Source: Oscillospiraceae bacterium (GTDB taxonomy: Bacteria; Bacillota; Clostridia; Oscillospirales; Oscillospiraceae). From it: 64,000 nt of DNA. Shown piece after piece: positions 40,999 through 50,400 of this stretch. The position numbers were made by a program, and so were the translations under genes. A model generated the notes under the pieces. That model was given only the letters and a program-made list of their open reading frames with translations. It was not told the DNA's origin and ran no database searches. The stretch spans positions 1-64,000 of the forward strand of contig CADAAM010000002.1 of assembly GCA_902785905.1 (NCBI GenBank), written 5' to 3'. The first letter of the stretch is position 1. Each line of letters starts with the position of its first letter.

Positions 40999-42030
40999 AT
41001 GGCAAAAACGATCCTGGGCATTGATATCGGTTATGACAGCCTGAAGCTGGCGGTGGTCAACGGCAAGCAGGTCCGCAGGACTGCTGTCGTCCCCATGCCC
41101 CAGAACCTGATCCGCGAGGGGCGCGTGGTCTCGACCGAGACCATGGGAGAGCTGATCCGGCGGACCATGAAGGAGCACGGTATCCGCAGTGGCCGGGCCG
41201 CGCTGGTGCTGCCAAACGAGACGGTGTTTATCCGCAGCGTCACCATGCCGCTGATGGCGGTGGATCAGCTCAACTACAATCTGCCCTTTGAGTTTCGCGA
41301 TTATATCACGGAGGAGCTGAAGGATTATCTCTTCGACTACGCTGTTGTCTCCACCTCGGAGGAAAAGGACGAGGAAGCGGAGAGCACCGAGGGCGGAGAG
41401 AGCGAGGGCAGCGGTCAGGTCATGGAGCTGATGGCGGTGGCGGCGCCCAAGTCTCTGCTTGAGGAGTCAAAGGAGACAATGCACCGGGCGGGACTCAAGC
41501 TGGTCAAGGCCGCGCCGTCGGTCTGCGCCTTTCAGAACCTGATCCGCGCCACCACGCCCAAGGGGGAGGAAAATACGCAGGAATACTGCATCCTCGATTT
41601 GGGCTACCAGGCGATCCGCATGTATATGTTCCGGGGAGACCGGCACATGGTCACGCGCGTGCTGGAAATCGGCATGAGCAGCCTGGACCAGGTCATTTCC
41701 GAGGCCTATTCCGTGGACATACACCTGGCGCATACCTATCTGCTGTCAAACTATGAGGACTGCCAGAGCAAGGAATACTGCATGAACGCCTACGGCACCA
41801 TCACGGTGGAGCTGATGAGGGCGCTGAACTTCTATCGCTTCAGCAATCCCGACAGTCACCTGGAGGATATCTGGGTCTGCGGCGGCGGCGCCTGCATCAA
41901 GCCTCTGCAGGAAAGCATTGCGGAGACGCTGGATCTGCGCATCCATACCGCGAGCGAGCTGATGCCCGGCGGCGCGGCGGTTGAAGAGGATTACGCGCTG
42001 CTCCAGGCGATCGGTATTGCGTTGGAATAG
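40999..42030 (+). CDS. pilM: PilM, actin-like type IV pilus assembly protein
   Basis: A 343-residue cytoplasmic actin/FtsA-fold ATP-binding protein that joins PilN to the motor side of the pilus machine. The phosphate-1 motif ILGIDIGYDSLKLAV is at the N-terminus, the second phosphate motif is YCILDLGYQAIRMYMF, and the adenosine motif is VCGGGACIKPL. An acidic insertion (EEKDEEAESTEGGESEGSG, near residues 115-135) is unusual. I use the ATG at 40999 after GGAAGCTGGGTGA; a GTG three codons upstream is possible. The order pilM-pilN-pilO is the conserved alignment-complex operon. Confidence 0.94.
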   Translation: MAKTILGIDIGYDSLKLAVVNGKQVRRTAVVPMPQNLIREGRVVSTETMGELIRRTMKEHGIRSGRAALVLPNETVFIRSVTMPLMAVDQLNYNLPFEFRDYITEELKDYLFDYAVVSTSEEKDEEAESTEGGESEGSGQVMELMAVAAPKSLLEESKETMHRAGLKLVKAAPSVCAFQNLIRATTPKGEENTQEYCILDLGYQAIRMYMFRGDRHMVTRVLEIGMSSLDQVISEAYSVDIHLAHTYLLSNYEDCQSKEYCMNAYGTITVELMRALNFYRFSNPDSHLEDIWVCGGGACIKPLQESIAETLDLRIHTASELMPGGAAVEEDYALLQAIGIALE

Positions 42031-42046
42031 GCGGGAGGTGTTGACT

Positions 42047-42679
42047 ATGGCTGTCGCCGTTAAAAACAACAAAAAGAAAAAAGGCGCTATCAAGCGCCGT
42101 CAGATGCCCACCAAGCGGGTCATCAACCTGGCTGTCCTGGATGAAAAGAAGGTGAGCTTCGGGCTCGCAATCCCGGCGATCCTCCTTATTCTGGTCGCGG
42201 CCGCCGTGTTCAGCAAGTTCCTGGTCATTGACAGAATGGCGGAGGTCTCGGCAGCGCAGGCGGAGGTAAGCCGCCTCCAGACGAGGATCGATCAGGGCTA
42301 TGAGGAGCTGGCCGGTTTTGACGATCTGGCCGACCTCTATGCCCACTACACCTACTCGGGCTTTACCCAGGAGGAACTCAACCGCAGCGATCGTGTCGAG
42401 GTGCTGAGACTGATCCGCTCCGTGGTTCTGCCGCGCGTGGAGGTCAGCTCCTGGACGCTCAGCGGGAACATCCTCACCATCAACCTGAACGCCGAGACGC
42501 TGCAGGACATCAACCTCCTGATACAGCAGCTTGAGTCGGAGGACATGGTGGATTTCTGTACCGTGAACACCGCAAACACCAAGGACAACGCACGCCGTAT
42601 CGAGACGGAAGAGCTGGGCGCTGTTAATGGGCGCGTGATCGCCTATCTCAATGCCGGGACAGGGGTGGATAAAGGATGA
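42047..42679 (+). CDS. pilN: PilN, type IV pilus alignment protein
   Basis: A 210-residue bitopic protein. A basic cytoplasmic tail (1-45, with KNNKKKKGAIKRRQ and the INLAVLDEK segment equivalent to PilN's INLLP motif that binds PilM) precedes one membrane helix (about 40-62). A short coiled coil (65-85) and an extracytoplasmic ferredoxin-like domain (120-190) follow. GGGAGGTG precedes the ATG. It is 16 bases after pilM and overlaps pilO by four bases. Confidence 0.88.
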   Translation: MAVAVKNNKKKKGAIKRRQMPTKRVINLAVLDEKKVSFGLAIPAILLILVAAAVFSKFLVIDRMAEVSAAQAEVSRLQTRIDQGYEELAGFDDLADLYAHYTYSGFTQEELNRSDRVEVLRLIRSVVLPRVEVSSWTLSGNILTINLNAETLQDINLLIQQLESEDMVDFCTVNTANTKDNARRIETEELGAVNGRVIAYLNAGTGVDKG

Positions 42680-43272
42680 AAGTGCTGAGCCGGGATTTTA
42701 CATTGAAGGAGAAGCTGCTCCTGCTGCTTCTCAGCCTGATTCTGGTCGGACTCGTGTACTATCAGTTCGTGGACAGACCCGTGCGGGAAGCGCTGGATAT
42801 CGCGCACGCCGAGGCGGAATCCCTGACGGTGGAGCTCCAGACGGTGGAGGCCAAGCTCGCGAGGATGCGCCGCATGCGCAGCGAGATGGATGACGTCACC
42901 GCCGGCGGCACCGCCAGCGAGATGGGCAGCTACAACAACAGCAAGGCGGAGATCGCAATCCTCAACGATATCCTCCAGGACGCCCTGGAATACACCATCA
43001 CCTTCGCGAATGTGACGCGCGACGGCGATCAGATCCGCCGCAACTTCACCCTGCAGTTTTCGACCGACAGCTATGAGATCATGGAGTACATGCTGAGCGC
43101 CCTGTCCGGAAGCCATTATCGCTGCATGATCGGGGATCTGCGCTGCAACGCCTCCAAGAACGATGACCTTATGCGCGGCATCATCACGGCCAACGCCACG
43201 GCCACTTTCTATGAGACCATGGTGGGCGGCACGCCGGACGCCGGACTTCCCGAGAGCAAGCCCGCCGCGTAA
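42676..43272 (+). CDS. pilO: PilO, type IV pilus alignment protein
   Basis: A 198-residue bitopic protein with one membrane helix (about 10-30, LLLLLLSLILVGLVYYQFV), a coiled coil (about 35-75) and a ferredoxin-like extracytoplasmic domain (90-185). This is the architecture of PilO, the heterodimer partner of PilN. It starts within the pilN stop codon (ATGA overlap). No PilP or PilQ follows, as expected for a Gram-positive pilus with no outer membrane. It is the last gene of the pilus locus; a terminator follows at 43300. Confidence 0.87.
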   Translation: MKVLSRDFTLKEKLLLLLLSLILVGLVYYQFVDRPVREALDIAHAEAESLTVELQTVEAKLARMRRMRSEMDDVTAGGTASEMGSYNNSKAEIAILNDILQDALEYTITFANVTRDGDQIRRNFTLQFSTDSYEIMEYMLSALSGSHYRCMIGDLRCNASKNDDLMRGIITANATATFYETMVGGTPDAGLPESKPAA

Positions 43273-43299
43273 CAACAGCGTACAATTGAATCTGAAATT

Positions 43300-43339
43300 G
43301 ATAACGATACCTGCCGCCGGCAGGTATCGTTATCTTTTG
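43300..43339 (+). terminator. Terminator of the pilMNO operon
   Basis: GATAACGATACCTGCC pairs perfectly with GGCAGGTATCGTTATC and is followed by TTTTG. Confidence 0.88.
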
Positions 43340-43340
43340 T

Positions 43341-43367
43341 TTGACATTGTTCGTGTTCCGTTATAAA
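43341..43367 (+). promoter_or_regulatory. Promoter-like sequence before the acyltransferase gene
   Basis: TTGACA (43341-43346) and TATAAA (43362-43367) are only 15 bases apart (16 if ATAAAA is used), so strength is uncertain. The leader would contain all of multi-hairpin element D. Confidence 0.4.
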
Positions 43368-43585
43368 ATTCTTCTATTAAAATGACTATCTGATGGTGAA
43401 ACGCCGTAAGGCGTTCCGCCGGGCAGCAATGCTGCTCGGCGCCGCAATATGACTGCGGCGCCAGATATTCATTGCAGTGAGCATCGCGAGAATGATTCAA
43501 AGAATCATTCTCCGCCAAACATGTCGTTTGGCGGAGAAAACAATCGAAAACTCGATTGTTTTCTCTATGCGATAATCATTATAAC
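43360..43585. repeat. Multi-hairpin intergenic element D (two three-hairpin units in tandem)
   Basis: The outer stem GTTATAA (43360-43366) / TTATAAC (43579-43585) encloses two sub-units. Unit 1 is closed by AATGACTATCTG (43381-43392) / CAGATATTCATT (43462-43473) and holds hairpins at 43400-43415, 43419-43439 and 43438-43462. Unit 2 is closed by ATCGC (43483-43487) / GCGAT (43569-43573) and holds perfect hairpins of 11 bp (43488-43512), 9 bp (43512-43534) and 14 bp (43534-43565). It fills nearly the whole 333-base gap between pilO and the acyltransferase gene. Confidence 0.8.
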
Positions 43586-43605
43586 TACCGAGGGAGAGAG
43601 GACAC

Positions 43606-45102
43606 TTGCTGTTTAACTCCGGAAAATATGTGATTTTCCTGCCCGTTGTCGTGCTGATGTATTATCTGCTGCCGGCGCGGGCAAAAAAGCTGTGGCTGCT
43701 CGCCGCAAGCTATTATTTCTATATGTGCTGGAACGCAAAGTATGCGCTGCTGATCTTTGCCTCCACCCTCATTACTTGGCTCAGCGGTCTGGGGCTGGAT
43801 CGGGTGCGGCAGGGCGACGGAGAAGATTCTCAACGGGAACGGCTCAAAAAGCTGATCGTCGCGGCGAGCTTTGTCACAAACCTCGGCATTCTGTTCTATT
43901 TTAAGTATTTTAATTTCGCCCTGGATCTGCTGCAAAGCGCTCTTGCGCGCCTGAACATCACACTCAGCGTGCCGGTTTTCGACATCCTGCTGCCCGTCGG
44001 CATCTCCTTCTACACCTTCCAGGCCCTCGGCTACACCATGGACGTGTACCGCGAGCAGATTCCGGCCGAGCGGAATTTCTTCACCTACGCGCTCTTCGTC
44101 TCCTTCTTCCCCCAGCTTGTCGCGGGCCCCATCGAGCGCTCCGGAAACCTGCTCGGTCAGATCTCCGTGCCGCATAAATTCAAATACGACAACCTGCGTG
44201 AGGGCCTGCTCATCATGCTGTGGGGCTACTTTTTGAAGCTCGTGATCGCCGACCGCATTGCGCTCTTTGTCGACGCGGTCTACGGCGCGCGCTACCTGTA
44301 CCCCGGCGCGTATCTGGCGCTCGCGTCCATCCTGTTTCCCATCCAGGTTTACTGCGACTTCTACGGCTATTCCACCATCGCCATGGGCAGCGCGAAGCTG
44401 CTGGGCATCGAGCTGATGGAGAACTTCAAATCGCCCTTCCTCTCCACCTCGATCGCGGACTTCTGGCGAAACTGGCATGTGTCCCTCACCTCCTGGTTCA
44501 AGGACTATCTCTACATCCCCCTGGGCGGCAGCCGGAAGGGGAAGCTCAGAAAGCAGATCAACCGCATGATCGTGTTCCTGGTCAGCGGTCTGTGGCACGG
44601 GGCGAATCTGACTTATGTGGTCTGGGGCGGCCTCAACGGCGTGTATCAGGTGGTCGGGGAGCTGCTGATGCCCATGCGACTGAAGCTGTCAAAACTCCTG
44701 CATATCGACCGGAACTCTCTGGGCGTAAAGCTCGTCCAGATCCCGGTGACCTTCCTGCTCTTCGCGTTCTCCATGATCTTCTTCCGCTCGAGCACGGTGG
44801 GGGAAGGCCTCGCCGTTATCGGCAGCATCCTCCATGTGCGCAACCCCTGGGTCCTGTTGGACGGCTCGCTCTTTATCCGCGAGTACGACAGCGCCATGGT
44901 CCTGCCCATGACCTTCTTCCTGGGCGCGCTGCTGTTCTCCGATATCTGCAAGCAGCGCGGGATCGCCGTGCGCAAGGTGATCCTGCGGCAGGACGCCTGG
45001 TTCCGCTGGCTGGTTTTCGCGCTCTCGACGGCTGTGATCCTGCTCTTCGGCGTGTGGGGCCCCGGCTTCAGCGAGGCCAATTTCATCTATTTCCAATTTT
45101 AA
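43606..45102 (+). CDS. MBOAT-family O-acyltransferase (AlgI/DltB-like)
   Basis: A 498-residue membrane protein with about eleven helices. The MBOAT signature is clear: LPVGISFYTFQALGYTMDVYR, FFPQLVAGPIER, DFWRNWHVSLTSWFKDYLYIPLGG with His291, and the catalytic histidine in SGLWHGAN (His331). Such proteins move acyl (usually acetyl) groups across the membrane onto cell-wall or exopolysaccharide targets. The start is a TTG at 43606 after AGGGAGAGAGG; there is no closer ATG. The next gene, 18 bases downstream, is the usual SGNH/DltD-like partner. The acceptor polymer is unknown. Confidence 0.93.
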   Translation: MLFNSGKYVIFLPVVVLMYYLLPARAKKLWLLAASYYFYMCWNAKYALLIFASTLITWLSGLGLDRVRQGDGEDSQRERLKKLIVAASFVTNLGILFYFKYFNFALDLLQSALARLNITLSVPVFDILLPVGISFYTFQALGYTMDVYREQIPAERNFFTYALFVSFFPQLVAGPIERSGNLLGQISVPHKFKYDNLREGLLIMLWGYFLKLVIADRIALFVDAVYGARYLYPGAYLALASILFPIQVYCDFYGYSTIAMGSAKLLGIELMENFKSPFLSTSIADFWRNWHVSLTSWFKDYLYIPLGGSRKGKLRKQINRMIVFLVSGLWHGANLTYVVWGGLNGVYQVVGELLMPMRLKLSKLLHIDRNSLGVKLVQIPVTFLLFAFSMIFFRSSTVGEGLAVIGSILHVRNPWVLLDGSLFIREYDSAMVLPMTFFLGALLFSDICKQRGIAVRKVILRQDAWFRWLVFALSTAVILLFGVWGPGFSEANFIYFQF

Positions 45103-45120
45103 GGAGGGCGGGCCTGACAG

Positions 45121-46512
45121 ATGCAAACCTGGAAACGGATTTTGAGCTGCCTCGCTGCGCTCTGCCTGACGCTGGCGCTGCTGGGGGGGCTCACCTGGCT
45201 GACACAGAAAAAGGACAGCTATGCCAAGCATGCGGAGTTTTTTGAGCAGAAGGCCGATTACGACGTGTTCTTCATCGGCTCCAGCCGCATGATGAACGGC
45301 GTGTTCCCCATGGAGCTCTGGGAAAAGCACGGCATTGTCTCCTACAACCTGGCGCAGGCCGGACACCCGACTCCAGCCTATTACTGGATCATGCGCCTGG
45401 CCCTGGACTACAAGCAGCCGAAGCTCATGGTCATCGACTGCTACGGCATGCAGATGGACGTGAAGACCACCGCGGTCTTCGGCCTCATGCATATCTCCAT
45501 GGACAGCTTCCCGCTGAGTCTCAACAAGATCCGCGCGGCCTATGATATGCTGGACGACCCCTATATCGGGGAGGAGTACAACGAGGGGGAGAGGCGCAGC
45601 GCCTTCAACCTGCTCTGGACTTTCCCGGTCTTCCACTCGCGCTGGAACCAGCTCACGGAGGAGGACTTCCGACCGAAAAAGAACATGACCCGCGGGGCCA
45701 TCGCCAATAACGAGCTGTTCTGGGGCGAGTTCGTCCCCGACGACAGCGAGATGGGCAAGGTCACCGAGACCGTCAGCATGGACTATCTGCGCCGCGCCAT
45801 CGAGGAGTGCCAAAGCCGCGGCATTGAGGTGCTGCTGACCTACATCCCCCTCTTTGCCGACGCAAAGCAGCAGGCCATGGCCGACTACGCGGGGAAGATC
45901 GCGGCGGAGTACGGGGTGGACTACATCAACTTCTTCGACCTGAACGTCGCCAATTACCATGTGGACTTTGCCGACAGCGCCGGGCATCTCAACACCGCCG
46001 GCGCGCGCAAAATCACGGATTATATCGGCGATTACATCACAGAGCACTGCGGCATCCCGGACCGCCGGGGCGAGGCCGCCTATGCCGATTGGGAGCGGGA
46101 CCACGCGGTCTATGTTCAGCAGAAGGACGAGACGCTCAGAGCCTGTGAGGATCTGAGACAGTACCTGATGCTGCTCACAAGAGACGGCGTCGATATCCTG
46201 CTGTGCGTGCGCGACCCGGCGCTGTACCGCGATCCGACCGCGTCGGAGCTGCTCAAGGGCCTCGGCTTTGAAGAGACACCGGACGGGGATGCAAAGCGTC
46301 TGCTCATCCGCGGCGGCGGGGAGAGCGCAGAGGTCCTGACAAGCCTGCCGGAGGAATTGAGCGCCTTTGCCGACAGACTGGACGAGGGCGGAGCCTCGCT
46401 GCGCGTCTTGGTTTTGCGGGAAGGACGGGAGATCGACTGCGCGGACTTTGCGTATCTCTTTGACGAGACGCGCGGCGAGCTTGTCCAGACCGGCGCGGCG
46501 CACGGCGAATAA
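45121..46512 (+). CDS. DltD/AlgX-like SGNH-fold protein, partner of the MBOAT acyltransferase
   Basis: A 463-residue protein with an N-terminal membrane anchor (about 6-27) and an extracytoplasmic SGNH-like domain. The nucleophile region is DVFFIGSSRMMNG (Ser54/Ser55). The C-terminal Asp-His pair is in DFADSAGHLNTAGA (Asp285, His289). The final 130 residues form an additional alpha/beta domain not needed for the SGNH fold. It probably receives the acyl group from the MBOAT protein and transfers it to the final acceptor outside the cell. A terminator follows directly, so the pair is a two-gene operon. Confidence 0.8.
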   Translation: MQTWKRILSCLAALCLTLALLGGLTWLTQKKDSYAKHAEFFEQKADYDVFFIGSSRMMNGVFPMELWEKHGIVSYNLAQAGHPTPAYYWIMRLALDYKQPKLMVIDCYGMQMDVKTTAVFGLMHISMDSFPLSLNKIRAAYDMLDDPYIGEEYNEGERRSAFNLLWTFPVFHSRWNQLTEEDFRPKKNMTRGAIANNELFWGEFVPDDSEMGKVTETVSMDYLRRAIEECQSRGIEVLLTYIPLFADAKQQAMADYAGKIAAEYGVDYINFFDLNVANYHVDFADSAGHLNTAGARKITDYIGDYITEHCGIPDRRGEAAYADWERDHAVYVQQKDETLRACEDLRQYLMLLTRDGVDILLCVRDPALYRDPTASELLKGLGFEETPDGDAKRLLIRGGGESAEVLTSLPEELSAFADRLDEGGASLRVLVLREGREIDCADFAYLFDETRGELVQTGAAHGE

Positions 46513-46520
46513 AGACATGA

Positions 46521-46547
46521 AAGCGGGGGGGCGGCCCCCGCTTTTAT
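46521..46547 (+). terminator. Terminator of the acyltransferase operon
   Basis: AAGCGGGGG and CCCCCGCTT form the stem, followed by TTAT. Confidence 0.85.
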
Positions 46548-46574
46548 ATTGACACTGTTTTGATAACAAAGCAC

Positions 46575-46604
46575 TTGCAAGGCACATCTTGAGCATGATA
46601 TAAT
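46575..46604 (+). promoter_or_regulatory. Promoter of the DUF2156/MATE operon
   Basis: TTGCAA (46575-46580) and a consensus TATAAT (46599-46604) with an 18-base spacer, about 45 bases upstream of the start. Confidence 0.75.
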
Positions 46605-46650
46605 ACATTAGTTTTTTACAGAACGATCTTTTTGCCAAAGGAAGCGTCAC

Positions 46651-47493
46651 ATGGAATTTCGTGCGCTGCGGCCGGAGGATCAGGCGTGGATCACCGCCTG
46701 TCGGGATACGCGGGAGCATCCCTTTACCTCCCTCTCTTTCCCGTCGCTCTTTGCCTGGACGGCGGAATACGGGCTGACGGCCGCGGGGGACAGCGACTTT
46801 TTTGTGATCCGCAGCGAGCATGACGGGGCGTATTACTGTCCTTGCGGCGACGAGGGCAAATGCCGCGCCTTTCTCGACAGTCTGACGGGCGGCGCAAGGC
46901 TCGTCTATCTGACGAAAGAGCAGGCGAATGTACTCGCCGGGCGTGGCTGGCTCGTCCGGCACAGGGCAGATCTGAGCGAGTACATCCTCTCCACCGCGGC
47001 CGAGGCGCTGCGGGAGGGACACGTCTCCAAGAGCTTTCGGGACAAGTGCCGCCATTTCAAAAAACAGTTTTCCTATAGTGTGCGGCCCGTCGGCCCGGCG
47101 GAAATGCCGATCCTGCGCCGATCCCTCCTGGCCCTCTGGGACGATCCGAAGGAGAGAAACTTCGGGGATTACAGCGTCCTCCACCGGGAGATCGAGCACT
47201 TTGACCGCCTCGGGCTGCGCGGCCTTTTGATGGAGACCGCGGAGGGGGAGCACGCCTTTGTCCTGGGATATGAGAATAGGGCGGACTGCTTCACCGTGAC
47301 CATCGGCAAACACAGCCCGGGCCTGCCGACCGAGACCTCCATGGTCATCGTGCATGAGCTGGCCAGTGTGCTGGATGGGGAGTACCCATTTCTGAATCTG
47401 GAGGAGGATCTCGGCCTGGAGGGGCTGCGCCGCGCCAAGGAGCTGTACAGCCCGGTTGACCGCCTGGAAGTGTATGAGGCAAACAAGCCGTAA
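46651..47493 (+). CDS. DUF2156 protein (LPG-synthase C-terminal-like, GNAT fold)
   Basis: A 280-residue soluble protein of the DUF2156 family, which shares the double-GNAT fold of the aminoacyltransferase domain of lysyl-phosphatidylglycerol synthase (MprF). Typical segments are FTSLSFPSLFAW near residue 25, the KSFRDKCRHFKKQF helix (about 127-140), and the C-terminal NLEEDLGLEGLRRAKELYSP. There is no membrane part, so it is the stand-alone form, whose acceptor is generally unknown. Its stop codon overlaps the start of the following transporter fusion by one base, so the two are translationally coupled. Confidence 0.88.
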   Translation: MEFRALRPEDQAWITACRDTREHPFTSLSFPSLFAWTAEYGLTAAGDSDFFVIRSEHDGAYYCPCGDEGKCRAFLDSLTGGARLVYLTKEQANVLAGRGWLVRHRADLSEYILSTAAEALREGHVSKSFRDKCRHFKKQFSYSVRPVGPAEMPILRRSLLALWDDPKERNFGDYSVLHREIEHFDRLGLRGLLMETAEGEHAFVLGYENRADCFTVTIGKHSPGLPTETSMVIVHELASVLDGEYPFLNLEEDLGLEGLRRAKELYSPVDRLEVYEANKP

Positions 47494-50400
47494 TGGATAA
47501 GCATTATATCTGCCGCCGCATGTTTTTGCAGGTGCTGCGGCCTTCGCTGATCGCCGCGCTGGCGATGGCTCTGGCCAACATGGCGGACGCGGTGGTCGTC
47601 GGCAATCGCTTGGGAGAGAGCGGCCTTGCGGCCATCGGCGTGGTGACGCCGCTGTACATGATCTATAACGTCGCAGGCTTTGCGTTTTCCACAGGCGGCT
47701 GTGTGACGCACAGCCGGCTCACGGCAGACGGCAGGGACGAGGAGGCCCTCGCGCATTTTAAGCTCATGGCGCGCTGGCTGCTTGCACTCTCCGTCGCCTA
47801 TGGGATTTTGGGCAATCTGCTGTTAAAGCCTATCCTTGCGCTGTGCGGCGCAGACGAGAAGCATGCCGAGCTCTGCCTGTTCTGCAAACAGTACGCCGGG
47901 CCGCTTCTCCTGGCCGCGCCTGTCTTCGTGATCAATCTGCTGCTTTATGATTTCGTGCGCTGTGACAACGGCGCCTACTTCGCGACCCTCGGCTTTTCCG
48001 TGGGCTGCCTGATGGATCTGACCCTCAATATTCTGTTTGTGCTGGCGTTTGGCTGGGGCGTGACCGGTTCGATCTGCGCGACGATTCTTGCACAGATGAT
48101 CAGTGTCGGGATCATGTCGATCCACTTTTTCCGCGGCAAGGGCGTCCTGACGCGCAGACGCCTGCGGGCCGTCTCACCCGATGCGGACAGCGCAAGGCTC
48201 GTGCTCCGCTCTCTACGCATCGGCATCTCATCCTCCGCGCGCTATGTTTTTCAGTTTCTGTTCCTGATGATGGGCAACCGTCTCCTGCTCAAGGCGGGCA
48301 GGCGCGGTCTCATTGACGGGGAAATCTATGTCGCGATCTTTGACCTGGTGATGAACGTGTCCTATCTCGTTTACGGGATCTATCAGGCCTTCTCTGATAC
48401 CATGCAGCCCCTGGCCGCCACCTTCTCCGCCGAGCACGACTGGGACGATCTGCACTATCTGCTTCTGCTCGCCCTGCGCCGGGGTCTGGCTGTCGGTACG
48501 CTGACCGCGGTGCTCCTGGGCGTGCTGAACGCGCCTGTGGCGCGCCTGTTCGGCGCCACGGAGACCGAGACCCTGAAGGTCTCCGCAAGGGCGATTCCCA
48601 TCTTCTGCCTGAGCACGCCCTTCGCCGGCGTCACCATTATTCTGACGGGCTTCTTCCAATCGATCGGGAAGGAAAAGCTTGCGAGCTTTGCAACGGTATT
48701 CCGCACCCTGATCTTTTTGCTGCCGATCACCTTCATGGCGGGGGTCTTTTTCCCCTTTGATTTCTGGTGGATTTTTGTCATCAGCGAGGTCGGCTCTTTG
48801 ACGGCTCTTCTCACCGTGAGCCGGCGCGAAATGAGAGGGCAGAGGGATGATACGCCGGTATACAGCGCCCTCATGGACCCGGAGCACCGGAAACTGGACG
48901 GAGTGCTGCAAGGCGTCACGGCCTTCTGCGAGGAACAGCACACGCCGCAGAAGCAGGCCGCGCTCATTGAACTGGCGGTGGAGGAGCTCTGCCTTGTCAC
49001 CCAGGAGCAGGCCTTTACCGGAAGACCCGACGAGTACATCCGCCTCACCGTCGCAAAGGAGAAGGAGGGGGATTACATCATGCACATCCGCAACAGCGCC
49101 CCGTATTTCAACCCCCTTGACATGCGCATGGGCAAAATGAGCAAGGACATGCAGGAGGATCTGCTCGCGTCGCTGGGCGTCATGCTGGTGCGCAGGCAGG
49201 CGAAGGATTTTCATTACCGCAAAAAACGCCATTATTCCCTTTCTGTCAAGCTCAACGCACTGGTGATCGCCATCATCCTGGCCCTCTCCGGCGGCCTTAC
49301 GGCCATCGCCTACCGGGTCAACAGCGTACGCGTGGATCAGTATTTCAAGGCCGCCACGGCCAGCGCGGCCGGAACTGTCGCCGCTTTTGTGGACGGCGAC
49401 TGGCTCGGGGACTTTTTGGATATGATTAAATCCGACGAGTACCGGGAGCTCCGCGCCCGGGCCATCGAGGCCGGAGACGAGGAAATGATCGCCGACTACC
49501 TGAAGGAAAAGGGCTGGTATGACGCTTATAACGATATGTGCGCCATGCTTTCGCTGTTCCGGGACAAGCTCGGCGCAATCTATGTCTACACCGTGACTCT
49601 GGAGGAGGGCAACGGCTTCACCATCATCGACCCGGACGAGAACCTGTTTTACATCGCCACCTCCATCCCGGTCCCGCCGGAGTTTGCGAATATCCGGAAG
49701 GGACAGCGCATTGAACCGACCCTCTCCGTGACGGAGTTTGGATGGCTCTGTTCGGCTTACGAAAACGTCTTCAACAGCGGGGGAGAGCTTGTCTGCCAGG
49801 TCGGCGTGGACATCGACATGAACGAGGTCATGGCGGAGCGGCATCAGTTTCTGATCCAAATGCTCACCTTTGCCGGTGCCCTGCTGCTTCTTTCCGTTGG
49901 CGCCTGTGTGCTGCTGATGCGCCGTATCGCGATAAAGCCGCTGTCCATGCTCTCTGATGCGGCCGTGGGCTTTGCCGACAGCGACAGGCTGCTGTCAAGT
50001 GATGACATCATCAAGCTGCCCATACGATCCAAGGATGAGATCGGGGAGCTCTACCAGGTGATCCGCGCCATGCAGCGAAGGATACTGGAATATCTGGACA
50101 ACCTCACCCGCATCACCTCCGAGAAGGAGCGCATTGGCGCGGAGCTGAATATCGCCACCCGCATCCAGGCCGACATGCTGCCGAGCATCTTCCCGCCCTT
50201 TCCGGGCCGGAGCGAATTTGATATCTACGCCTCCATGACCCCCGCCAAGGAGGTGGGCGGCGACTTCTATGATTTCTTCCTGATCGACAGCGACCACCTG
50301 GGACTTGTGATGGCGGACGTGTCCGGCAAAGGCGTACCGGCTGCACTGTTCATGGTGATCGCCAAGACCCTCATCAAGAACCGCGCCCAGATGGGCGGCG

